A DNA stretch of 64,000 bases from Dipteronia dyeriana (GCA_032871835.1 CM065297.1:45264203-45328202), one strand, 5' to 3'. Positions 21,869-32,092 are shown, numbered from the stretch's first letter. The notes: generated by a model not told the origin, from the sequence alone. Made by a program: numbers and translations.

Positions 21869-23221
21869 CTAATTGTACCCTTGATTAATTGATGTATGTG
21901 CACGTGAATATTTTTCTTTTTATTGTATATATGCATGTTTTAGAAGTGATGACACTCTAAGTATTCACATATATATTTACATTGGAATTTTTGGATATAT
22001 ACATGTTTTATATGTGGTTTGTTATTGCTCAATTTTTGTACTAGAATTTCAATGTATTTTTGTTTTGGGATTGTAACAAGACGGGTGGCCTATCATCGCC
22101 AAAATTTCCTTCTTGGAAGTTGCTAAGTTTATTTTTTTATTTTGTTATTGTAATAATAAAAAAAAAAACTACACTATATTGTAATTAAAAAACAACTGCC
22201 GTATTTTTTATATTTAAAATTCTTCTGTAATACAGTCAATTATCAAGACTCACCGTTTTGAAGAATTGGAAGCAACCAGAATAAGTTTGAGAGCGTGAAA
22301 GCCATAGCAACAAACGTGTGTGCGAAGAGCACGTTGCCATGATTGTTGTGGCATGGGCTGCGTAAGGCAGCCCTTTATGGGTTTTTGGGCTGCACACACC
22401 CATGGGAGGGAGCCAAGGGTGTGCACGCCCATGAGAGGCAGCCGAGGGAGCCCAAATGACGAAGGTAGCGTGAAGACTTGTTCACCAAAAAAGGATTTTT
22501 TTTGTATTCGAAGACATACGTAATTTACTTGCTATTCTTGGATGGACCAAAATTGTACCTATTATATTTTTGTAAATATTGCAATGTTTGTCATTGTTTG
22601 ATAACATGTCATATAGAATAGGAGTGCCACTCATATATCTCTTTTAGTATGAACATGCATTGAATGGTTTAGGTATCTAATTGGCATCTAGATAACTTGG
22701 TAAATCATTCTATGGAATTCAATCACACGCCTTAAACAATTGAGTGCGAGAAGGTGTTTTGGAACACCTACGGCCTCCAAGTTTAGTTGAGCTTTATGTT
22801 TCATGTAATAACCCCCCAAGAGGTATTCATGAATTGAATTTAGAAAGATACTTCCTTACAAGGATAGACTAGACAATTAACCCAAACGATATCTACTCTT
22901 AAATGAGGGATATTCTTGAGGGATTATATTGAAGGTCGATAACTTGGTAACACACTCAATGTGATTTTATTAATATCCTCCCAAGAGTTCTTGTTAATAT
23001 AATTGCAAGGTTAAAGTTGAAAATATTACTTGTTATGTTAACAATTAGGTGGGACCTAGTCCAATTAATAATGGTGCAAACTCCCAATGGAGGCATGACA
23101 TGTATGGGTGTTGGATCACCGTTGAATTTTACGATTGAATTATTTTTAATTCAAGATAAATATTCAAAAGTGCTATATCATGATTGTTTACTTATATAAT
23201 TTTTTTTATTAAAAATAAATC
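21869..23221 (+). other. Family A untranslated leader with GC-rich hairpins
   Basis: 1.35 kb between PBS and gag with no supported gene. A GC-rich island at 22310-22470 stands out from the AT-rich surroundings and contains the perfect hairpin GGGCTGCGTAAGGCAGCCC (22355-22373, 7-bp stem, 5-nt loop), followed by CACACACCCATGGG and GTGTGCACGCCCATGAG repeats. The same leader is present in A3 at 47290-48560 with two such hairpins. Position and structure would suit RNA packaging or dimerisation, which is inference. Confidence 0.6.
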
Positions 23222-23946
23222 ATGACCCCATCTTTCATCAACATCCTAAAAGATAATACTTTAATTGATGATAATTATGTCAAATGGAAAAGGAAATTTG
23301 GGTAGTTGTTGCTAGATGAAAAACCATAGGTTCATTCTGTCTATTCCTAAAACACCTACTCCTATTAATGAATCTAATTAGGATCAAAGAGATGAGTATC
23401 AGTAGTGGAAATATTCAGATAAGATAGCTAAATATACATTACATTATGGCCACCATCTCCAACGTGTTCAATAGCAACCTGAAGGAATGGAGACTGTTAC
23501 CGATATAATGAATTCTCTGGAAGAGATGTTTGCTATGAAGTTCAAGACGACTAAGAGAGAGGTAGCAAATATTTTCATGAGTCTTAGTATGAAACCTGGA
23601 CAGGATGTGAAAGCCCACTTGATGAAAGTCATAGAACATCTCAATATTGCTGAACTCATTGGTACTGAGATAGGTGGTGACACGAAAAATTGACATGATT
23701 GTCAACTTACTATCAGATTCATTTGATCAATTCAAGTTGGATAACACATTGAATAATAAGGAATACACCTTGCAAGGCTCGATGCAAGATATTCAAAGCG
23801 CCGAGCAAATCCTTGTGAAAGGCAAGGTATAAGAGGTTAATGCTGTAGGGAAAGTTGCTACTGTTAAGACCCTTAAGAAGGTCAAGAAACAATAGAAGAA
23901 AAAGAAACTTGAGCCTAACTAGAAGAGGTTTCAGTAAAGGAAAAGG
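23222..23946 (+). pseudogene. Gag remnant of the second family A unit
   Basis: The ATG at 23222 starts an N-terminus with ILKDNTLIDDNYVKWK, stopped after about 30 codons. The piece 23487-23693 holds MFAMKFKTTKREVANIFMSL and MKPGQDVKAHLMKVIEHL, the central capsid segment. Basic residues follow up to 23940, with no CCHC knuckle. The sequence is less decayed than the A1 gag. Confidence 0.75.
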
Positions 23947-24721
23947 TTGAATGATATTGAATTCAACTTGAGTTTAGGAAACAGAGAATTGGTGTCTACT
24001 AGTGCAGTTGGAGATATTAGAATTAATTTAGATTCTTCTAGGCATTTAGATTTAATAAACTTTAATTATCTACCACAATTCAAGAGGAATTTAATTTTGG
24101 TTTCTTGTCTAAATAAATTTGGATATTTGGTTACTTTTAATAAAGGTTTAATTAGTAGTAAGAATATCAAATTTGTTTGCAAAGGTACATTGGAAAATGG
24201 CTTATTCTATATGCATAGAAATATCTCTCACTTATTAGACACGGAATCGACACAAACTAATCATAAAAGAGTACAATTATCAAAATATGAAACCTACCTA
24301 TGACATTTGCGCCTAGGTCATATTAACCTTAATAGGATCAAAAGATTGGTTAGTGATGGACCTTTAACTGACTTAAAGGTTAATGATCTACCAAGTCGTG
24401 AATCTTGTTTGGAAGGCAAGATGACCAAAACGTCGCTCACAACCAAAGGCATAAGAGCCACTGAATGTTTAGGATTGATACACACTGATGTGTGTGGTCT
24501 TATGAGCATTAAAGCTAAAGGTGAATATGAGTACTTCATCACTTTCACGGATGATTACTCAAGATTTGGTTATGTGTATCTCATGAGACATAAGTCAGAT
24601 GCTTCTGACATGTTCAAAGAATTTAAAGTTGAAGTAGAAAATCAGCTTGAGAAATGCCTAAAAATCTTGAGGTCTGATCGTGTAGGAGAATATCTATCTC
24701 GTGAGTTTAATGAAATTGTAA
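23947..24721 (+). pseudogene. Pre-integrase and partial integrase of the second family A unit
   Basis: 23947-24303 and 24307-24735 are open. The first holds NELVSTSAVGDI-like sequence and the post-protease segment ending YETYL, then a TGA (24301) replacing the Trp codon of the WH motif. The second holds LGHINLNRIKRLVSDGP, CLEGKM, LIHTDV (first Asp) and LRSDR (second Asp). The frame runs into LTR-like sequence at about 24722, so the integrase Glu, RT and RNase H are deleted. Confidence 0.85.
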
Positions 24722-24872
24722 TGAAATTAGCTTAGTATATATATTTTTTATTTTTTTATTAAATTAAATGGAAATTAATTTATTTATATATTTATTAATT
24801 GTTTCATTAAAGTTAAAATCTTTTTCCTAGTAAAAGTAGGTCTCCTACTGCCATATTATTATTGTTAATTTG
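24722..24872 (+). repeat. Family A LTR scrap
   Basis: AAATTAGCTTAGTATATATATTTT through TAGTAAAAGTAGGTCTCCTACTGCC aligns with the middle of the family A LTR (compare 20700-20835). It is joined directly to integrase sequence, so about 2.3 kb of pol and the LTR start are missing. Confidence 0.75.
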
Positions 24873-25848
24873 TTAATTATCTCCATGACATGATGATGCT
24901 TAAATGACATGCTAATGAAAAATGATAAAGCATGAAGTGATGATTGCAATTGTTAAATGCAACACATTGTGTGAAAATGCTAGTGAGACTAAAATGTTTA
25001 ATCCATGTCTCTCTTTCTTTATTAGTTTAACATGGCTATTATCCTACGGGTATCCTCCCGGAAAAATCAAATAGGGTGCAAAGTTTCTCATGCCATGTTT
25101 AGTTTATAAAGTTGGATATAGTGCCTTTAAAACTTGATATTTATAAGAACTCTATATCCTTGCTTCTCTCATGACAAATGGTGAAATTGGTTTGAATTAT
25201 ATTGGAAACCTTTGTCATTTGCTTTGCCAAATACCATTGTTTTTGGACTTGAATGCAATATGTCTTGTATGCAAAGCACTTTTTTGATTCACACATTGTC
25301 TTTCAAATAAATCTCCTTGTGTCTCTTCTATCAATTGAGGTTGCATAAATAGGGCTTATATAATTATGCAACAATCTTGTATGCTTTTTTCTTTCTTTAC
25401 CTTGAGTGACCCGGTTGGGGACTTGTCATTTGTCTATATCATGACATAATGGGGGAGTAGAATTGACATAGCATTGTGATGTTAGGGGAGTAGCATGTGT
25501 TGGCTTTGAGGGGGAGCATTGCTTGTTTGAGGGGGAGATTACATGTAGGGGGAGTAACCCGTTAAGGGGGAGCTTTGGATGAGCATTTCATGATATCATA
25601 CTCATATTTCTAAATGCAAATGCTTTTGTTTTATATTCACTTGATCATCTCACATGAACTTGGTTTGGAAAGAGTATTTGTGCTTGCCTTATGTGTAGGG
25701 TTGATATTCCTACAAGAGATTGAAGACTTAAAGTTTTTTTTTTATATTTATCTCTTTGTAATGTAGAATATCTTCCTGGTGATTTATTTTGTTTTGAGAG
25801 GATCAATGTGAGTGGTGGTTTTGTCACGAAATAGACAAAGTGGGAGAT
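24873..25848 (+). mobile_element. 3' untranslated end of a family B copy
   Basis: Aligns with 57747-58751 of the complete element B, from ATTATCTCC..ACATGATGAT to the PPT-like GACAAAGTGGGAGAT next to the LTR. It includes the same series of G-rich purine tracts (25450-25575). No coding sequence is present; gag and pol of this copy are absent, and the join to the family A LTR scrap marks a deletion or recombination. Confidence 0.85.
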
Positions 25849-27592
25849 TGAAAAGTCCTCATTTGTTGATTGGCTTATTTCGTGAACAACCACATTGTTG
25901 GGGTTCATGTAAGGGTAGCTTAGGCTCTCAAGACCTCAAGAGGAGAAGCACCAAAGGTAAAATTCTTGTGCTTACTTACTTTGAAGAGATAGTTGCACAC
26001 ACTCATATATTCATGCATAACTCTTGATCTTATATGTTGAGTGTTTTCTTGTATGCATTTTAGTTTAAATGACTCTTGTTGACCTACTTGCATCTTGCTA
26101 TGAAAGTTGTATGTCATGCTAGGCATTAAAATAGGATGCAAATTCATCACTCTTGAACTTATTGCTTATGTGCTTTTGAGCTTTTGAGTGTTAAAAAAAT
26201 AGGTCTTGCGCTGGTGGTGCGCTACTCTACCAGCGCACCTAACCAACGCAACTTTCACGTTGGCATGTTGCTAGTGTTGCGCCACAGAGCTTCACTTCTG
26301 CACCCCGCGTAGTTGAAAAATGTAGGCGTGCGCTAGTGGTGAGCTACTCGTCCAGTACACTTCACCAGTGCAAACTTCCCAGAGGATCTGCGCTTGTGTT
26401 GAGCTACTGGGAAGCGCCACTCGTCCAACGCCAGCTTTAAAAATAGGTTGTGCACTGGTGGTGCACTACTTTACCAGCGCACATCACCAACCCATGCAGA
26501 GGAAGCTGGAATGTTTTTTTCAAAACGACTTCACTTTGATTGGAACTTATATATATATAACTCAATGCCTTAAGGTCGTGTGTGAGTTCAGAATATCACA
26601 TTTCTTCCTTAGAACACATTTCAAAGGAAAAACACTTCCAAGAACTCATTTTTACTCACTCAAAGCATTCCCATGAGCATTAAATCTTCATCTTGCATCA
26701 TCTAAGTTCATCTAGAGTGCATCAATGGATAGGGCTGGTTCATCACATCCTGTTTGGTAAGTTCTTCACTATCTTCTTACAAGCCAAGTGTTTTGCTTAC
26801 TAAACCATCTCTTTAAATAATTGTATTCTCTTAGAACAATCTTAGATACAAATTAGAGATTGTTGTGATGCCATGATTGAGTGTTGTATTGTGATAGCTT
26901 CATAGGATTGTTTAATCTATGTTTAGCTAAGCTATTTGAACATGTCATTTAGCCCTTGATATCTAGGATTGCATTGATTGCCATCTCATTATCCTAGATA
27001 AGCATATAGGGTTTCCTACCCTTGTTTGTTCATTGAATATCATTATATATTCTCTAAGGACACTTTATCTCTTCATTGAGAAGTAAGACTTGTGTTGCTT
27101 CCGGGAGTAGGTAGCTTAAAGGACAAGCATGATGAACTAGGTTCACTTATACCGGGATTAGGTAGTGGTGGAGGATTAAACTGGGATTAGGTTGTAATTC
27201 CTTTATCATTAGTGGATTCGAGGTTCTAGTGTGGCGCATCCGGGAGTAGGTTGCTTCAAGCGTAAGCAAATTGGACTAGGTCCACTTAATACCGGGATTA
27301 GGTAGTGGTAGTGGGTTATATACTGGGAGTAGGTTGTAACGCCTCTATCATCAGTGGATTCGTTATTCGAGTGTGGCGCACTTAACAACCTGTGGTTTTT
27401 CCCATTTGGAGGGTTTCCACGTATATCTCAAGTAACTTTATTATTTCCGCATTTTTACACTTGTGATTTTATTGTAACTAGCTAGGGGTATTTTCGTAAA
27501 CTTGATCTTTAACGAAAATTGGGTAAAACTGTTTAAAATCTATTCACCCCCCCTCTAGATTAATTTTACACACCATATTATTTGTTTCTTCA
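25849..27592 (+). repeat. Family B LTR (isolated copy) with an internal duplication
   Basis: TGAAAAGTCCTC to TTTCTTCA. It aligns with 50620-52211 and 58752-60323 but is about 150 bp longer because the segment from CCGGGAGTAGGT to GTGTGGCGCA is present twice (27098-27238 and 27239-27385). A TATA-like run lies at 26549-26560. Confidence 0.88.
26206..26510. repeat. GC-rich inverted-repeat cluster in the B LTR
   Basis: Four degenerate units of about 50 bp each carry a CGCTGGTGGTGCGCTACT-like half followed by ACCAGCGCAC and a CACCAGCGCA-like half, so each can fold on itself. The same cluster occurs at 50968-51255 and 59073-59363. In the copy at 51203-51248 the last unit is nearly perfect: an 11-bp and a 7-bp stem around an 8-nt loop. 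Confidence 0.75.
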
Positions 27593-27669
27593 AGAATTTA
27601 ACAATCTACCCCTTTGGTAAATTCCATGTCCAAACACCTATACAAATACTAAAACATGCAACATGAAGA
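27593..27669 (-). repeat. Scrap of the PPT region of a family C-like element
   Basis: TTAACAATCTACCCCTTTGGTAAATTCCATGTCC and the bases after it align with 3049-3110 of element C (LTR edge, PPT and adjacent interior, minus orientation). It marks another, otherwise lost, C-like insertion between the B LTR and L0. Confidence 0.65.
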
Positions 27670-28504
27670 TGTAGGAGAAAACATGATATGGAAGGGAACA
27701 TATCGATTGGTTTATTTTAAAAAAAATCTTCAAAGAATGGACCTTGACCCTTGATTAATTAACATATAAATAAAAGGTATCGTACTTTTTTCACGTGATG
27801 ATTGATGTTGCACCGAATTAAATCAACAAGATCTTTCAATCCAATCACGAAAGTGAATTACCGAGGAGTGTACGCTCCCTTTCTTTGAATTGTATACTTG
27901 AGGATGGAAAACAATCAAAACCTTTTTCTTTTGTTAGTCACAATAATCCTTCTAGAGAAAAACGTAGAACATTTGGTCACTTATGAATTCTCAATCTAAT
28001 GATTGAAACTTGCGTGAACCCGATTCGATGTTGTACACAATTTTTTTTGATGTAAAGGATACTAGTGCACTATCGAAAACGAATATGTTCCCTCTTTTCT
28101 CTATGCTTGGCCAAATTCTTCACACAATGAGTTGGATCAAATTTTTTATTAAGAAAAGCAAAGTAAAAAAAAAACTTCTCACACAAGAACTAGGGTTGCT
28201 AAATTCTTTGATAGGGATATATATAGGTGGTCAAATTCTCACACAAGGAGGATTTCTATTTCACCAAGACTTCTATCATTTTTCGAAATTCTACCCTATT
28301 CCAACTCATTAGTGTATTATCCAATAATAAATTATTGAATATAAATTAATTGTGACATTATCAAAAACTTCATAATTTGACCAACTGTCAAGTAGAGTTT
28401 TGATAGATATCAAAGATGTCCTAATTTGATGAGATGAATAAATTCTTTTTGTTTATCTACTTATCAAATAAAATCTTTAATCCTTTTCAAAGTACCAACA
28501 TTAG
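27670..28504 (-). repeat. L0: reversed family A LTR, first segment
   Basis: In plus orientation it starts TGTAGGAGAAAACATG, a decayed version of the family A LTR end, and continues through the region with AATTGTATACTTGAGGATGG. It is cut at 28504 by element D and resumes at 40163. The duplicated ATTAG at the two joints shows that D inserted here. Confidence 0.85.
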
Positions 28505-29953
28505 TGACACGTCCTAAAAAGTGTTCATACTCCCAAGTATAAGAGTGTCATAGTAATAAATTAACTGGTAAGACCAGGTCGAACCACAGAGAGGTTGTTC
28601 ACTAGTCCATGTAGAATTAATTATCTAAATTAATTACTAAGCTTGTTATAAAATGTAAATCATTAAAATTAAAACTGGGGCTAATAGATCCACTGTTGGT
28701 AATTCGATTATGATCCAATAATTAATATTTAGTCTAGATTATTGGGAGGGTATTCCATTCCACTGACCACTCTCTGATAGATGTGGGTAACAGTACCCAC
28801 TGTGCTAGACAACATCTGTCTGTCTATAGTGAGTCAACACTCCACAAAGATCAGAAGGGATAAATCACTCTTTGATAGATATGGGTATAAGTACTCAATG
28901 TGCTAGACAATATATGTCTGTCTATAGTGAGTCAAAAACTCAACAAATATAAGAGGGGAGAAACCACTCCCTGATAAATATGGGTAAAAGTACTCACTAT
29001 GTTAGACAATATCTGTCTGACTACAGTTAGTCAAAAACTCCATAAAGATCAGAGGGGAGAAAGCAAAACAATAATAAACTTGTCATAATTGGATCATATT
29101 TTCCATACCAACAGTATCACCTTTGGCCCAAGCTATATAAAATTAGCCAGACATAATTTAAATAGAAAATTGCTATTTTATTTAAACTAAGAATTTGAGA
29201 ACAAAAGAGAGAGAATTTCACAAATCTAATATCAGATTTGGATTCAGAATGTGTAAATTAGGGGGGAGAGGTCCCCTATCTATATAAAATACGGATGAAA
29301 ATTGACTATCAGATGAATTTAGAATGGAGCGTCCAAATTGTGCCACGTCATCAGTGAACAGTGACAGTGAACAGTAAATGCATCCGTGAAAGTGAATAGT
29401 GAATAGTGCACCGGCTTCTAGAATATTATTCTCTACAGCATGTGTACGGTGCACTCATAATTAGGCCAATAGAAATGTTCCACATCATCGATCAATAATC
29501 TTCTAGAAAGTCCACTATAAACAGTGCACCGACTTCTAGAATGTGATTCTCTGCAGCCGCGTGTACGGTGCACTCACAGTTTTGGCCAATAGAAAGGTGC
29601 CACATCCTCAGGAACAGTGAAAGTCAACTATGAACAATGAAAGTCAACAGTGAACAGTGAACGCCAACTGTGAAAAGTGAATAGTCAAAATTACAAAAAT
29701 GCCTTTCGTGGCCTTCCTAAGGTTTTTGACATTCTAAACTTGAAAACGATGTTTTTTTTGCTATTTGACTTCTCCATAATTCTAAATTAATCGAATTACC
29801 TCTGAAATACAAGGAAAAATACACGGATTACTACACAACACATTTATTTAAGCGAGCGAACGAAATTATATCTAAATTGAGGAATTAGTCATATTGGAAG
29901 TGTAAAATGATGATATTATCCCTTAGTAAACATACACTTTTCAGTGTTAATCA
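28505..29953 (-). repeat. Element D 3' LTR (left copy)
   Basis: 1449 bp, plus-orientation ends TGACACGTCC and TTAATCA. It pairs with 38746-40157. It contains three tandem units (28762-29060), AACAGTGAA stutters (29357-29690) and a pair of units sharing TGTACGGTGCACTCA (near 29443 and 29562). The minus-strand TATA region lies near 29270-29285. Confidence 0.92.
28762..29060. repeat. Three tandem units of about 105 bp in the D LTR
   Basis: Units start near 28762, 28868 and 28972 and share CACTC.CTGATAGATATGGGTA, AGTAC.CACTGTGCTAGACAA and TCTGTCTG.CTATAGTGAGTCA. Three matching units sit in the other LTR at about 39003-39303, so the triplication predates insertion. Within a unit GACAGATATTGTC-like sequences form short inverted repeats. 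Confidence 0.85.
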
Positions 29954-31133
29954 CACACCTTAATCATCTTATTGCTAGTCCCTAGCAACTAAAACGAAAA
30001 TAGTAAAAACTCAAATTCAAATCTCTAAACTACCAAATAGAAAAACTCTCTCATACCTCTTTTCTCACCCTTTGACAACCAGTCATCAATCAAGTTATCA
30101 ATCAAACTTTCTTGTGCTCAATAAAAATCAACACGATAACTATGAGATTCAATTGAAATCAAACAACATTTTCATTCCGAAATCTCATCAGGGCTTTTTC
30201 CTTAGGTAGCAGTTTTATTCTTTTTTTTTTCTTTAATATAACAAAATTGGAAACAAACATTCCATCTTTAATCCATGTAGCGAGCTTTAGGCCAATGACT
30301 CCCAATCCAGTTGGATTTAGGGCATTTAGTGTTAAAACACTCCTACGGGCTTAATTACTCGGATTGCAGATGTTTTTTTTGTACAATTCCCTTAAGCTTT
30401 CTCTTTAACCCGTGTAACGAGCTTTGGTTCAATGACTCCCAAACCAGTTGGTCTGGGCATTAGGTGTTGAAGCACCCCTCAGACTTAATTGCTCGAGTTA
30501 AAGAGGCTATGGAACTGCACTTTATTCTTATCCGGACTCCACCGTTTTATGTGAACACTCTATGCTTATTGAGGCATGAGGCCCGGCTACTAAGTAAGAG
30601 TTTTGGTCAAAACATACAAAACTATTATTATTATTATTACTGTATATATTTTGAAACAAGACCACTGCCTTCGATTGTTACCCTTGAATGATGTTTCAGA
30701 ACTAAATATCGCAAAATCTCAACTTACTGCACATAATCACGTGTCAATGTGCGTGTTTGTCCAGAATAGTTAGAAAAATTTCTCAAGATGACTTAATGAA
30801 CAAAAGGATTAGTCAATGATATCATAATAGAGAGTTTATAAATTTGAATAGTCAGAAGAGAGGAAAATAAATACATCAAAAATAAAAAGATGCGTCTCAA
30901 AAGTATCTAAAAGATCTCCTTACTCGGCCATCTTTACAAAAAAAATGGTCAGAAGTTAGTTTTTTTTTTTTTAAAAGTTAATGAATCAACTATCCCCTTG
31001 TCCCCAATGTCTTTAGAAAGAGGTAAGGTTTAGAAGATATCACCTGAACAACTTGAAAGACAACAAAATCTTGCAAAACAACAAAAGAAATACAAAATAA
31101 AGGAAAATAAAATGCATAAAAACCATGGGACAA
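29954..31133 (-). other. Element D 3' untranslated region with a duplicated segment
   Basis: No supported gene. Two related segments of about 100 bp, 30271-30371 and 30408-30505 (offset 137), share CGAGCTTT, CAATGACTCCCAA.CCAGTTGG and GCTTAATT.CTCG. A run of 13 T at 30960-30972 (A on the element strand) lies about 160 bases beyond the end of the LOG-like reading frame. No clear PPT is visible next to the LTR edge at 29953. An ATT triplet run is at 30625-30640. Confidence 0.6.
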
Positions 31134-31238
31134 TCACAAACTGAGATTCAGATCAATTCTGTGTTTCTTGTTCTCTTCATCAATGGACCAATCAATTTTG
31201 GAGGTTGAAGGATCTGGCTCATAATTAAAAGCTTGTAA

Positions 31239-31787
31239 CTAGTCAATCAGCTCATGAGGACTTAAAGCAGCGATAAAGATTTTTCGGATTGAAGGTGGAA
31301 TGTAATAATTTTTCAAAGCATGATCAAGAAATGAAAGCAAACCATCATAAAATTTATTAACATTCAACAAACCGACGGGTTTCTCATGGATGTGTAGTTG
31401 CGCCCAAGATGCCATTGTAAAAATTTCTTCTATGGTTCCAAAACCACTTGGCAAAGCTATAAACGCATCAGCATAATGTAACATAGCATTCAAATTTTCA
31501 GGCATACCTGAAACAGCTAGCTCTTCACCGTTTGTCTTTCCGGTGATGTCTGTTGTGGCCATAGGTTTTAGGACAATACCCAGAACTTGACTACCTCCGT
31601 CTCGTGCAGCTCGTGAAACACACCCCATTAATCCCAAGTTACCTCCTCCATACACTTGGTGTATTTTTCGCTCAGCCAAAACCTTACCAAGATGAGTTGC
31701 AGCATCAACAAGCTCTTTGTATTTATCATAATTGGTGCCACCAAACACACAAATGTTTGTGAATCGTTTAGTTGAAGGTGATGCCAT
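31239..31787 (-). CDS. LOG-like cytokinin riboside 5'-monophosphate phosphoribohydrolase family, captured copy
   Basis: ATG at 31787; 182 residues to a TAG at 31239-31241. The same frame then stays open for 39 more codons (LQAFNYEPDPSTSKIDWS segment onwards) to TGA at 31134, so the original protein was about 222 residues, the usual LOG length. Visible family features: ICVFGG near residue 12, VYGGGNLGLMG near 45, SGMPEN near 93, ADAFIALPSGFGTIEE near 106-121 and KPVGLLNV near 135. LOG enzymes release active cytokinin bases from riboside monophosphates in the cytosol. Here the PGGxGT signature has Ser for the second residue and the usual Arg-Lys pair after SGM is Asn-Leu, so activity is doubtful. 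No introns, unlike host LOG genes, which suggests an mRNA-derived copy. It lies on the gag-pol strand inside element D. Confidence 0.85.
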   Translation of the reverse strand: MASPSTKRFTNICVFGGTNYDKYKELVDAATHLGKVLAERKIHQVYGGGNLGLMGCVSRAARDGGSQVLGIVLKPMATTDITGKTNGEELAVSGMPENLNAMLHYADAFIALPSGFGTIEEIFTMASWAQLHIHEKPVGLLNVNKFYDGLLSFLDHALKNYYIPPSIRKIFIAALSPHELID

Positions 31788-32092
31788 TAATGCACTCTCT
31801 GAAATTTTATTTTGAATGTTTATGAGTGCTTAAAGCAAAAAGAAAAATAAATGCTTGTATTTACAGATCCCGAAAAGGTAACACAATGATACACCTATAT
31901 GTATAGGGCGGCATATTTGTCAATGATATTTGATCCAAATGGTTCAAAAATCAAAAGTAAACAACAATAATTACAAAAGACATTAAATGTGGAAGGAAAA
32001 ATATAATAAAAATAAAAGGATATTTACTGGTAGTTATGACTGTGGATCATATCTTTCTCTTGTTTTATGTCCAGAAACGGCTTCAACGTCCT

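Noticed and set aside
22320..22523. Open frame in the family A leader
   Set aside because: It results from the GC-rich hairpin island; the copy at 47702 shares only the first residues.
26206..26510. CRISPR-like repeat array
   Set aside because: Units are degenerate, self-complementary and without uniform spacers, and they lie in a plant LTR.
31239..31787. LOG-like frame as an ordinary host gene
   Set aside because: It is inside the paired LTRs of element D with matching ATTAG duplications, has no introns and is on the gag-pol strand, so it is element cargo.
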